Shown here: positions 15,927 through 24,573 of the stretch, piece by piece
Layout of the letters: each line of letters begins with the position of its first letter
How positions within the stretch are numbered: position 1 is the first letter of the stretch
Assembly: GCA_018334675.1 (NCBI GenBank)
Contig: JAGXLL010000014.1
Span: 4,571-57,616, forward strand
Reading direction: 5' to 3'
From: Bacteroidales bacterium
GTDB lineage: Bacteria; Bacteroidota; Bacteroidia; Bacteroidales; UBA12077
DNA length: 53,046 nucleotides
Position numbers and translations under genes: made by a program
The notes under the pieces: generated by a model
Database searches by the model: none
Told to the model about the DNA's origin: nothing
What the model saw: the letters and a program-made list of their open reading frames with translations, nothing else

Positions 15927-17957
15927 TTAGGCAACTTTTTCATGGGGGATGGTAAAATAAAATGTGGTACCCCTGTAAGGTTCACTCTCAAACCATATTT
16001 TCCCTTCTAATATCTCCACGAAAGATTTGGCAATTGACAAACCGGCACCCATGCCGTCGACTTGACGATTAAGTTCCGAATCAGCCTGCCGGAAGCTTTC
16101 GTATATCATACTTTGATTTTCATGAGATATGCCAATGCCGGTGTCCTGTACAAAAAACATCACTTCCCGGCCATTGGGTTTCATACCGATTTTGACAAAT
16201 CCCTCCCGGGTGAATTTCAAGGCATTGTCAATGAGGATCACCAGGATCTTCCGGATTTTGGTGGCATCTGAATAGAGCTTGAAATCAGAGACGGCATGGC
16301 TTTCATCGATTTTAACATCTACATTTTCTCCCTTTGAGTATGCTTGGTCGAAGGAAAATGTTTTCTTCAGCTCTTCCAGCATCTTGAAAACACGGAAATG
16401 TTCCTTGAATACTTCCACCTGCTTGGTCCGGATCCGGGCTATATCCAGTATATCGTCAATGGTCGAGAGCAACAGATTGGCATTTCTTTTGATAAAGGTA
16501 TGGTATTCCTTGCGCTGATCCTTGTTGATCTCTCCTTCTGCTATGATGGAACTGAACCCGAGAATGCCATTCAGGGGAGTTCGAATTTCATGGGAAATGT
16601 TTCTTAAAAACTGATCCTTGAGCTGCTCCGATTGTTCAGCTTCTTCTCGTGCAATATTGAGGTGTCGGTTGAGTTTTTCCAGCTTCTCCTTTTGACCATG
16701 GATTTCCTTATTTTTCTGTTGGAGCGATTTTTTGGAAAGCCGGATCCGAATGAACAGAAGGATAAAAACAGCGGTCAATGCGGCGGATAGTAAGGCGAGG
16801 GCCAGCAGTAACCGGTTGATGGTGTTCTGTTTTTCGATTTGTTCCTGTTGATTCTTGTTCTTTTCACGCTGCAAATTGAGTTTATGTTGCAGATTTTCTA
16901 ACTGAACGATCTCCGGTATCCTGTAGAGGTCTTTATAGATGTTCAGATACTTACTTTGATAGTGGAAAGCTTTTTTTGGGTTGCCGGTTTGATGGTAGTT
17001 TTGATAAAGTCCCTCGTAACTTTTCATGAGTTGCTTGCGGGCGCCTTGATTATCAGCCATCTTCTCAGCCTCCAGAAAGAATTTGCGTGCTTTTTGATAG
17101 GCGCCCGTTTGACTGAATAGTTTTCCCATGGCATTTTTGGTTCGGCAGAGCCCCACCAGATCATTGGCCCTGGAATTGTAAAGCCGGGCTTTTTTCAGGC
17201 TGCTGAGGGCCTGGCTATAATCGGCCAGGCCCGTATACAATTCACCTATCACTACAAAAGATCGACCCGCTGCGGTATAATCTTCATATTTCAATTCAAG
17301 ATTGCTGCCCCGCTCATAGTAGGAAATGGCCCTGTTATAATCTCCTTGTTTCTGATACAGCGACCCCAAATTGGCCATAATGATGCCTTTATAATGCTCT
17401 TCCTTGAGCTGGTTAGCCAGGGATATGGCCTTTTTGAAATGTGTTTCAGCTCTTTCATAATTGCCCAGATCCCTGTAAATAAGTCCGAGCACATTGTCGA
17501 GTCTCATGAGGTTCTTTGATTTGTTCTCGCGGTTGAGATATCTTTTTGTGGTTTGGGCATTTTTCAGGGCCTGGCTGTAGTTGCCTTTCTCCCAGTAATA
17601 ATAGGCGAGCGTTTGAGGGTATTGACCGGCATACCTGGAAGGATTAATCTTCTTTGCCAGGCTCCAGGCTTGCTCCATATAGTAGACGGCCGAATCGAGC
17701 AGGGATTGCTCCTCGTAAGCCTCTGATAGCAGCTTGTAGGCTACAACCAGCTTTTCACTCTCAGGCTCGCCCATATCCTGCATCAGACTTCTTAGCTTTT
17801 GCCTGGCTGAATCCATCTCATTGCGCTCGATCAATCTCCTCACCTGATCCAACATCGGAAACTCCCCGGGGGTGTTCCCTGGAGTATCTTCACCCCCGTA
17901 AACAACCGGGGTCAACAGGCAAACCATCAAAATTAGTTTGGAATAAAGTAACCGCAT
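15927..17957 (-). CDS. TPR-repeat sensor histidine kinase
   Basis: A 676-residue membrane sensor. A signal peptide (1-21) leads a periplasmic array of tetratricopeptide repeats (about 65-340), followed by a coiled coil, one membrane helix (about 382-405), a second coiled coil, a HisKA domain with phosphorylated His456 (ISHEIRTPLNG) and a HATPase domain (DNALKFT, DTGIGISHENQ, GAGLSIAKS). Such TPR-kinase layouts are common in Bacteroidetes and are thought to sense protein or peptide cues outside the membrane. No receiver domain is fused and no response regulator gene is adjacent, so its partner is unknown. Confidence 0.92.
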   Translation of the reverse strand: MRLLYSKLILMVCLLTPVVYGGEDTPGNTPGEFPMLDQVRRLIERNEMDSARQKLRSLMQDMGEPESEKLVVAYKLLSEAYEEQSLLDSAVYYMEQAWSLAKKINPSRYAGQYPQTLAYYYWEKGNYSQALKNAQTTKRYLNRENKSKNLMRLDNVLGLIYRDLGNYERAETHFKKAISLANQLKEEHYKGIIMANLGSLYQKQGDYNRAISYYERGSNLELKYEDYTAAGRSFVVIGELYTGLADYSQALSSLKKARLYNSRANDLVGLCRTKNAMGKLFSQTGAYQKARKFFLEAEKMADNQGARKQLMKSYEGLYQNYHQTGNPKKAFHYQSKYLNIYKDLYRIPEIVQLENLQHKLNLQREKNKNQQEQIEKQNTINRLLLALALLSAALTAVFILLFIRIRLSKKSLQQKNKEIHGQKEKLEKLNRHLNIAREEAEQSEQLKDQFLRNISHEIRTPLNGILGFSSIIAEGEINKDQRKEYHTFIKRNANLLLSTIDDILDIARIRTKQVEVFKEHFRVFKMLEELKKTFSFDQAYSKGENVDVKIDESHAVSDFKLYSDATKIRKILVILIDNALKFTREGFVKIGMKPNGREVMFFVQDTGIGISHENQSMIYESFRQADSELNRQVDGMGAGLSIAKSFVEILEGKIWFESEPYRGTTFYFTIPHEKVA

Positions 17958-18037
17958 ACAATCCCTAAAAATATAGGTGTCAATTTCCCGATCTTCTAAA
18001 AAAGATAGACCAAATTAATACAAACCATTTCGTGGAA

Positions 18038-18045
18038 CAAATTTA
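18038..18045 (-). promoter_or_regulatory. -7 promoter box for the TPR kinase
   Basis: Minus strand TAAATTTG, an exact TAnnTTTG match, 81 bp upstream of the kinase start. It lies within about 40 bp of the opposite-facing box for the ABC-F gene. Confidence 0.5.
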
Positions 18046-18079
18046 GCAGGATTATTCAAAGAATATAATATATAATATA

Positions 18080-18087
18080 TAATTTTG
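18080..18087 (+). promoter_or_regulatory. -7 promoter box for the ABC-F gene
   Basis: TAATTTTG, an exact TAnnTTTG match, preceded by an alternating TATA-rich stretch (18063-18082). Confidence 0.6.
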
Positions 18088-18184
18088 TGCCTCAAGCCTC
18101 GATGGTATGAAACATACTTCGGGCCCGATTCTGAAATGTCGGTTCAGGGCATGGATCTTTTCACAAACAAGCAACAGGGGGAAT

Positions 18185-20053
18185 ATGATTAGTTATTTGC
18201 AGGTTGAACATATAAGCAAATCATTCGGGGATTTGACCCTTTTTGAAGACCTTTCTTTTGGTATCGCCAAAGATCAGAAAACGGCCCTGATCGCCAAAAA
18301 CGGAAAAGGTAAGACTACTTTGCTGAATATACTGGCCGGAAAAGATACGCCCGATTCCGGTGAGGTGATCTATCGCAACGAAGTTAAAGTGGGGTATCTC
18401 TCACAAGAGCCCGTGATGGATCCTGAATCCACCACCCGCGATTATATCTTCCATTCTTCCGATGAGATCATGAAGGCGGTACGCCGCTACGAGGAGGCCC
18501 TGATAAGCAATGATGACCGGGAACTGGGTGAAAGCATCGAACAGATGGACCGTCTTAAGGCCTGGGATTATGAAGTGAAGGTGAAACAGATACTGACTCA
18601 GTTGAATGTGGGTGTTTTCCACCGTAAGATCGGAAGCCTTTCAGGAGGGGAGAAGAAAAGGCTGGCCCTGGCTGAGGTGCTGATTCAGCAACCTGGTTTT
18701 CTGATCCTGGATGAGCCGACCAACCACCTGGATCTGAATATGATCGAATGGCTGGAAGATCATCTCAAGAACCATGCCTTCACCTTGCTTATGGTCACCC
18801 ACGACCGGTATTTCCTCGACCGGGTTTGTAATGATATTCTGGAGATCGACGAACAGGACCTGTACCGGTATAAGGGCAATTATTCTTATTTCCTGAAGAA
18901 GCGGGCAGAACGAATTCATAATCAGGAAAGAGAAATAGAGAAGGCGAAAAATCAGCTCCGCAAGGAAGAGGACTGGATCAAGCGTATGCCCAAGGCGCGT
19001 GGTACCAAGGCCAAATACCGGGTCGACAATTACTACCATCTTAAGGATGTGGCCTCGCAACAAAAGGAGGACGAAACGATGAAGGTGGATTTTGAGTCCA
19101 GCCGGCTTGGGAAGAAGATCATGATAGTCAGGCATCTGACAAAGGCGTATGATGATACGCCGCTTATAAAGGACTTTTCCTATCAGTTCAACCGCAATGA
19201 AAAAGTTGGCCTCATCGGCCCCAATGGAAGCGGTAAGACTACCTTTCTGAACTTGCTGGCCGGGACAGACCAGCCCGATCAGGGTTCCATAGAAGCCGGT
19301 GAGACCCTCCGGATAGGATATTACCGCCAGGAAGGAATGCATTTTGATGAGGACCAGCGTGTGATTGATGTGGCACGTAATGTGGCAGAAGCCGTTACTA
19401 TGAGTGATGGTAAAACCTTAACAGCCAAGCAGTTTCTTGATTATTTCCTTTTTGATTACGACAAACAATACGTACGGGTGGCCAAACTAAGCGGGGGAGA
19501 AAAACGGCGGTTGTATTTGCTGACGGTACTGCTGAAAAAACCCAACTTCCTGATACTCGACGAGCCCACCAATGATCTGGATATCATGACCCTGAATGTT
19601 TTGGAGGATTATCTGAGCCATTTTAAGGGCTGTGTGGTCATTGTCAGCCACGATCGTTATTTTATGGACAACATCGTGGACCATGTTTTTGCCTTTCAGG
19701 GTCAGGGGCAGCTTAAGGATTTCCCGGGTACCTACACCCAGTACCGCAGGCAGATCATGGAAGGATTCACTTCCTCAAACAATCAGCTTGCAACCCCCCA
19801 TAAAAATTCCGGTAACAAGTCCCAGAAGCCCAAAAAGAAAGCCGTTTCCTATAAACTCAAAAAAGAATATCAGCAATTGACCCGGGAAATTGAGCACCTG
19901 GAAGAAGAAAAGCAAGAAATTGAGAATCAGATCAGTCAAGGGGGGTTGTCCAATGATGAGGTGGTGAAGCAATCCAACCGCTTGGGAGAACTGACGAAAC
20001 AGATTGACGAAAAAACCCTACGATGGTTTGAATTAAGTGAGATAATGGAATGA
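18185..20053 (+). CDS. ABC-F ATP-binding protein (Uup type)
   Basis: A 622-residue soluble twin-ATPase without membrane segments. Walker A motifs are AKNGKGKTT in domain 1 (the first Gly is replaced by Ala) and GPNGSGKTT in domain 2. Both signature motifs (LSGGEKKR, LSGGEKRR) and both Walker B/EPTN motifs are intact. A charged linker lies between the domains, and the C terminus (about 555-622) is a coiled coil as in Uup, which acts on DNA branch structures or on ribosomes. The start at 18185 follows a good Shine-Dalgarno (AGGGGG) and begins directly with the domain; an in-frame ATG at 18107 would add 26 residues that do not look conserved. Confidence 0.9.
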   Translation: MISYLQVEHISKSFGDLTLFEDLSFGIAKDQKTALIAKNGKGKTTLLNILAGKDTPDSGEVIYRNEVKVGYLSQEPVMDPESTTRDYIFHSSDEIMKAVRRYEEALISNDDRELGESIEQMDRLKAWDYEVKVKQILTQLNVGVFHRKIGSLSGGEKKRLALAEVLIQQPGFLILDEPTNHLDLNMIEWLEDHLKNHAFTLLMVTHDRYFLDRVCNDILEIDEQDLYRYKGNYSYFLKKRAERIHNQEREIEKAKNQLRKEEDWIKRMPKARGTKAKYRVDNYYHLKDVASQQKEDETMKVDFESSRLGKKIMIVRHLTKAYDDTPLIKDFSYQFNRNEKVGLIGPNGSGKTTFLNLLAGTDQPDQGSIEAGETLRIGYYRQEGMHFDEDQRVIDVARNVAEAVTMSDGKTLTAKQFLDYFLFDYDKQYVRVAKLSGGEKRRLYLLTVLLKKPNFLILDEPTNDLDIMTLNVLEDYLSHFKGCVVIVSHDRYFMDNIVDHVFAFQGQGQLKDFPGTYTQYRRQIMEGFTSSNNQLATPHKNSGNKSQKPKKKAVSYKLKKEYQQLTREIEHLEEEKQEIENQISQGGLSNDEVVKQSNRLGELTKQIDEKTLRWFELSEIME

Positions 20054-20155
20054 TTCATAGCATTCTGAAAATAATCTTGTATTTTTATTTGTTCGTTTGT
20101 ATTGGATTGAAAACAATATAGATTTATTTGAAGCGGGATTCAAGGTCAGGGAGAT

Positions 20156-20962
20156 ATGCAGGAAAAGATGAATTTACGGGAAAGAGAAAAGGAGCTGAGG
20201 TGCATTCACCGGGTACATCAGGTGTTGCAGGATCAGGAATCTACCGTTACGGATCTTTTCAGGAAGTTGGTCCGGATCATTCCCGAAGGTTGGCAGTTCC
20301 CGGGTATATGTATGGCCCGCATCGAATATCAGGATACCGTTATTACTTCTCCGGGTTTTTTCAGTACCCGCTGGTATCAAAGCAGCGACATCATCGTTGA
20401 AGGCAGTCGGGAGGGGAATGTATCGGTATATTATAAAGAGCAGATTCGGGAAGAAAATCTTTTTCTTTCTGAAGAAAAAGAACTGCTCAATATTATAGCC
20501 CAGCAGATTTCCCAGTACCTTGCCAACCAAAAACTGCACGAAAGGATTGATCATTTTCAGGATCCGTTTTTTTCCGAACCTTCCCATCAACATTGGAAAT
20601 GGCGCTATCAGATGGTCCAATATTTAGCTGAGGTTACCGATTTTGAAGGGTATGGGATCAGGGCCCTGTATATTATTGGCAGTACCAAGGAGGCCAGGTC
20701 AGGACCTCAGAGTGATATCGATCTTTTAATACACTTCCGGGGGGATGATTCCCAGCGGCAACAACTGAAAGAATATATAAAAGGATGGAGCATGTGTCTG
20801 GCAAAATGGAATCAGCAACGGACCGGGTTGGAGATCAGGGAAGGACTAATTGATCTGCATCTCGTTACCGATTCTGATATCCTCCAGGGACAAAACAGTT
20901 TCGCGGCAATGATTGACAGTCATTCCAATTCCGCCAGATTGATCAAGAAAACAGAGAGATAA
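20156..20962 (+). CDS. GAF-like sensor fused to a nucleotidyltransferase domain
   Basis: A 268-residue two-domain protein. Residues about 5-130 resemble the GAF-like module seen ahead of kinase or PEP-binding domains (RVHQVLQDQESTVTDLF, ending in a long helix before QKLHERI). Residues about 150-265 are a minimal nucleotidyltransferase of the DNA polymerase beta fold: GST at about 175 followed by SDIDLLI with the two metal-binding Asp residues, and a third acidic residue in GLIDLHLV. The product likely transfers a nucleotide to a protein or small molecule; the target is unknown. The start could also be the Met at 20168. The next gene begins 2 bp after its stop. Confidence 0.75.
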   Translation: MQEKMNLREREKELRCIHRVHQVLQDQESTVTDLFRKLVRIIPEGWQFPGICMARIEYQDTVITSPGFFSTRWYQSSDIIVEGSREGNVSVYYKEQIREENLFLSEEKELLNIIAQQISQYLANQKLHERIDHFQDPFFSEPSHQHWKWRYQMVQYLAEVTDFEGYGIRALYIIGSTKEARSGPQSDIDLLIHFRGDDSQRQQLKEYIKGWSMCLAKWNQQRTGLEIREGLIDLHLVTDSDILQGQNSFAAMIDSHSNSARLIKKTER

Positions 20963-20964
20963 CC

Positions 20965-21828
20965 ATGCCGCATTGCTATTTTGTTACCGATCTACATGGC
21001 CACAACAGGAGGTACGAAAAGCTCTTTCAGCGTATCGATGAAGCACCGCCCGACATAGTTTTCCTGGGAGGTGACCTGCTGCCCCATGGTTATTATGCCC
21101 CCGGCGAGGAAGGCAACGGTTTCATTCAAGAAGTATTGATAGCTGGTTTTCAGGATTTGAAGCAGAAGCTTCGGGATCGCTATCCGCAGGTGTTTTTGAT
21201 TCTCGGAAATGATGATCCCCGCATCAACGAAAAGAGGATTCTTGATGCAGGGGTAGAATATGGCATTTGGAGCTATATCCATAACCGGAAGGTGCAATAT
21301 GGGCAGTATGATATTTATGGTTATGCTTTTATTCCCCCATCTCCCTTTGGTTTGAAGGATTGGGAGAAGTATGATGTGTCGCGTTATGTGGACCCCGGGT
21401 GTACCCATCCTTATGAAGGCATGCGCAGCGTTCCCCCCGATTACGATACCGAGTATTCCAATATCAAACAGGACCTGGAGGAGATGGTTGGGGACGATGA
21501 ACTGGACCGTTCGGTGTTTTTGTTCCATTCACCTCCCTACAACACGCCTCTTGACCGGGCGGCTTTGGACGGGCAGATGGTGGATCATGTCCCCCTCGAT
21601 GTGCATGTTGGGAGCATCGCCATCCAGCGTTTTATTGAGGCCCGCCAACCCCTGCTTACCATGCACGGACATATTCATGAAGCATCCCGCCTGACCGGCC
21701 AGTGGAGCAGCCGTCTTGGCAACACCTGGATGTTCAATGCTTCAGTCGAACAACACCAACTGGCATTGATTCAATTCGATCTGGAAGACCCGGCCAACGC
21801 AACCAGGGAATTGATAGGTACGGCTTAA
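20965..21828 (+). CDS. Calcineurin-like metallophosphoesterase
   Basis: A 287-residue enzyme with the dinuclear-metal phosphoesterase motifs in order: DLHGH (about residue 9), GGDLLPHG, GNDDPR, HSPPYNTPLD and GHIH. No signal peptide is present, so it acts in the cytoplasm. It starts 2 bp after the nucleotidyltransferase gene and is certainly coupled to it. One reading is that the pair adds and removes a nucleotide or phosphodiester, but the substrate cannot be told from sequence. Confidence 0.88.
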   Translation: MPHCYFVTDLHGHNRRYEKLFQRIDEAPPDIVFLGGDLLPHGYYAPGEEGNGFIQEVLIAGFQDLKQKLRDRYPQVFLILGNDDPRINEKRILDAGVEYGIWSYIHNRKVQYGQYDIYGYAFIPPSPFGLKDWEKYDVSRYVDPGCTHPYEGMRSVPPDYDTEYSNIKQDLEEMVGDDELDRSVFLFHSPPYNTPLDRAALDGQMVDHVPLDVHVGSIAIQRFIEARQPLLTMHGHIHEASRLTGQWSSRLGNTWMFNASVEQHQLALIQFDLEDPANATRELIGTA

Positions 21829-21959
21829 GCAGGCTGCTTTCAACAATGTGGCTGATTGTATTTTGCGGGCAGACCAGGAGGTTGCATTATTCCACAGGGA
21901 TAGGGAAGGACGTTTTTACCCAGAAACAAGCGATAGAAACTGGGAGTTCCAGTATGGGC

Positions 21960-24356
21960 TCAAAAAAGAATCCGGTATAATAGCATGGGGAAAATGCGCT
22001 GCTGATATTCGGTGACTACCTGGTTTTCCAGACGGTTGTAGTTTTTGCTGAAGACGTTTTTGTGATCCGTCAGATTGGCTACATCCAGCGCCCATTCCTG
22101 GGTGATATTCCTTCCGTTGAGCCGGAAGCTGAGCCTGCCGTCCAGCCTTAAATAGTCTTTGTACTGTTTCTTATAAGCCTTTTTCGCTATATAATGGGGG
22201 TTGTCGTTCTCGATGGATTTTTCCAAATCCAGCGGAGTATAGCGTTTGCCTCCGGCTGTCACAAAGCGAAGGTTGAGCGCCAGGATGCCTCTTTTTCCCA
22301 CCGATAGCTCGTATCCGCCCAGCAGGTTGACCACGTAGTTGCCGTTGAAGGCGGTATTGCGCAGAATGCCATTGCTGCCCCTGTATTTGCTGTCGAAGAC
22401 AGAGGCGGTGAGCAAAAAATAATAGTTGCCGGAAAAAAATTTCTCAAAAGTCAATTCCACACCGTAATTCCTGCTGGTGCCTGAATTGGTCAGGCTGTCG
22501 ATGCGTGCCTGATGAAAACTTGCTCCATAGTTGGCCAGGGAAAAGAAGCTTTCCCGTCTTTCTACGGGGATATCGTGCTGCTGCTGATAGTAGGTCTCTA
22601 TCTTGACACGCAGGTTTTTGCTGAAACTTCGGTTATACGAAAGAACCCACTGATTACTCTTGGTAAAGCCCAGCGATTCATTGGTTTGTATATACCTACC
22701 TTGTTGCAGATATTGTCCTTCGGGTATATAAGTCTCTACGAAATACAGAAAAAGGGGCTGGAGCTGGGTGTGATATCCATAGCCGAAACTCAGGGACTGG
22801 TTTGCCCGGGGTTTCCATTCCATGTTGAAACGGGGTTCAAGGGACCGGGTGTTGTTGAAGGTGAAATGCTGATAATGGAGCCCGCCGTATAGGGAAAAAT
22901 GGTTGCTGAACCGGTGTTGGTACTGGGCATATCCCTGGATCAACAGCAGGTTGTCCTTCTTGGTGTTGGTCTGAAGCAAATATTCGCGGTCTGTTTCCTG
23001 GTTGGTCCATCCGGTGTAGATGCTGTCGATATAACTGATAGAGTGGTTTTCCAGACTAACTCCGGCTTCCAGTGTATTTCGGGCGTCGAATTTTTTGGTC
23101 AGGTCGCTGTACCACCCCAGCTTCCATTGTTCATTGTTTTCATGATAGAAGCGTTTTGCCCCGCCAAGCCCCAGTGAGTCGATGGTGGTGGAGACACCAT
23201 GCCCGGACAGGGCGATTCTGTTTTCTATCCGCGTGTTTTCGTTGAAGAAATGCATCAGAGTAGCTCCCAGCAGACCCATGTCCGAACCATTGGTGGTTCG
23301 GTATCTCTCTGGGGTGTTATAGGCACTGGAACCGCCTTCCCCGTCCTGTCCCAATTCAATATGACTGGTGCCTCCAATGCCAAAGAGCGACATATGTCCG
23401 CTTTTAGTGGGTATGTGTATTTTAAAGGAGAGATCCTGGTACTCGGGTATGGCGCCTACCCCCAGGTTGAGCCCCAGCTTATCGACCACTGAGAGGGTAG
23501 AGTATCTGTAGTTGGCCAGATAGGAGGCTCTGGAGCTGTCGGAGAAAGGGCCTTCCACTCCGAGTTCGAAACCGTTGAAGCCCACCTGCCCGGTGTATTC
23601 TGTGTTTTGGTTGTTGCCGTTGCGCATTTGCAGATCAAATACGCCCGATAGGGCATTGCCGTATTCGGCCGGGAAGGCCCCCGTGAAAAAATCGCTGTTG
23701 GTCAGCAGGTTGTTGTTGAGTATGCTCACCGGGCCTCCGGTAGCTCCCAAAGCTCCAAAATGGTTGGGATTGGGGATGTTAACTTCTTCAAGCCTCCATG
23801 ATAGCCCGGTAGGTGGATTGCCCCGGATGATGATGTCATTGCGCTGGTCACCGGCCGAGACCACCCCGGCATAGTTCTGAGCCATACGGGATGGATCGCC
23901 CCAACTACCCGCGTATTTCTCGGTTTCTTCAATGGTGAATGACCGGGCGCTGACTTTGGCCATCTCGTCCCTGGGCTGGTCCTTCCTGCCTGCCTGTATC
24001 ACAACTTCCTGCAGCTCCTGTACGTTTTCTTCCAGCTCAAGGTGAACCACCAGTTCCTTCCCCGATGTAACCAGCAAATTAGGTTCCCTGCGGCTTTCAT
24101 ATCCCACATAGGAAACATTCAGGTCCACCCGGCCTACTGGTGCTTCCCGCAGGATAAACCAACCGTCGGTTCCGGTGGCTGTGCCCCGGGTGGGCTCAGA
24201 ATCAGCCAGAACAACCGTGGCACCGGGTAAAGGGGCATGGGTTTGCTTATCGACCACCCGCCCCCGAATGGTCTGGGTCAGATCCTGGGCCTGGCCCATT
24301 AGCGGAAAGGTGAACACAAATACCCCAATAAGCACCAGGCTCTTGGTTTTCATCAT
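21960..24356 (-). CDS. TonB-dependent receptor without SusD partner
   Basis: A 798-residue outer-membrane receptor: signal peptide (ending LMGQAQ), carboxypeptidase-regulatory-like domain (GRVVDKQTHAPLPGATVVL), plug with a shortened TonB-box region, and a barrel ending in an aromatic strand (FPMLLYRILF). I chose the Met at 24356 because an exact -7 box lies at 24395-24402, inside a longer open frame that would begin at 24455; the extra 33 residues there are basic and not signal-like. No lipoprotein or transporter is adjacent, so the ligand cannot be guessed. Confidence 0.88.
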   Translation of the reverse strand: MMKTKSLVLIGVFVFTFPLMGQAQDLTQTIRGRVVDKQTHAPLPGATVVLADSEPTRGTATGTDGWFILREAPVGRVDLNVSYVGYESRREPNLLVTSGKELVVHLELEENVQELQEVVIQAGRKDQPRDEMAKVSARSFTIEETEKYAGSWGDPSRMAQNYAGVVSAGDQRNDIIIRGNPPTGLSWRLEEVNIPNPNHFGALGATGGPVSILNNNLLTNSDFFTGAFPAEYGNALSGVFDLQMRNGNNQNTEYTGQVGFNGFELGVEGPFSDSSRASYLANYRYSTLSVVDKLGLNLGVGAIPEYQDLSFKIHIPTKSGHMSLFGIGGTSHIELGQDGEGGSSAYNTPERYRTTNGSDMGLLGATLMHFFNENTRIENRIALSGHGVSTTIDSLGLGGAKRFYHENNEQWKLGWYSDLTKKFDARNTLEAGVSLENHSISYIDSIYTGWTNQETDREYLLQTNTKKDNLLLIQGYAQYQHRFSNHFSLYGGLHYQHFTFNNTRSLEPRFNMEWKPRANQSLSFGYGYHTQLQPLFLYFVETYIPEGQYLQQGRYIQTNESLGFTKSNQWVLSYNRSFSKNLRVKIETYYQQQHDIPVERRESFFSLANYGASFHQARIDSLTNSGTSRNYGVELTFEKFFSGNYYFLLTASVFDSKYRGSNGILRNTAFNGNYVVNLLGGYELSVGKRGILALNLRFVTAGGKRYTPLDLEKSIENDNPHYIAKKAYKKQYKDYLRLDGRLSFRLNGRNITQEWALDVANLTDHKNVFSKNYNRLENQVVTEYQQRIFPMLLYRILF

Positions 24357-24394
24357 TTTATTGAAATTTTTCACGCACATTGATCTTTTCCAGG

Positions 24395-24402
24395 CAAAAT
24401 TA
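24395..24402 (-). promoter_or_regulatory. -7 promoter box for the second TonB receptor
   Basis: Minus strand TAATTTTG, an exact TAnnTTTG match 38 bp upstream of the chosen start. It argues against translation from the more upstream Met at 24455. Confidence 0.65.
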
Positions 24403-24540
24403 CGAAAATTAACAAGTAGCTTGGAGGATTGTTTGATTTTCACTGGCCTGAACAAAATCTACGCGGGTTTTGTAAGATTAATCACCTAATAATTAATCGC
24501 ATTATCCCATAACCTGGTTACAAGTTATGTCGATTTTTTA

Positions 24541-24548
24541 TATCTTTG
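24541..24548 (+). promoter_or_regulatory. -7 promoter box for thrS-infC-rpmI-rplT
   Basis: TATCTTTG, an exact TAnnTTTG match 25 bp upstream of the thrS start codon. Confidence 0.7.
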
Positions 24549-24573
24549 CACCCTTTAACATAAATGCCGATTC

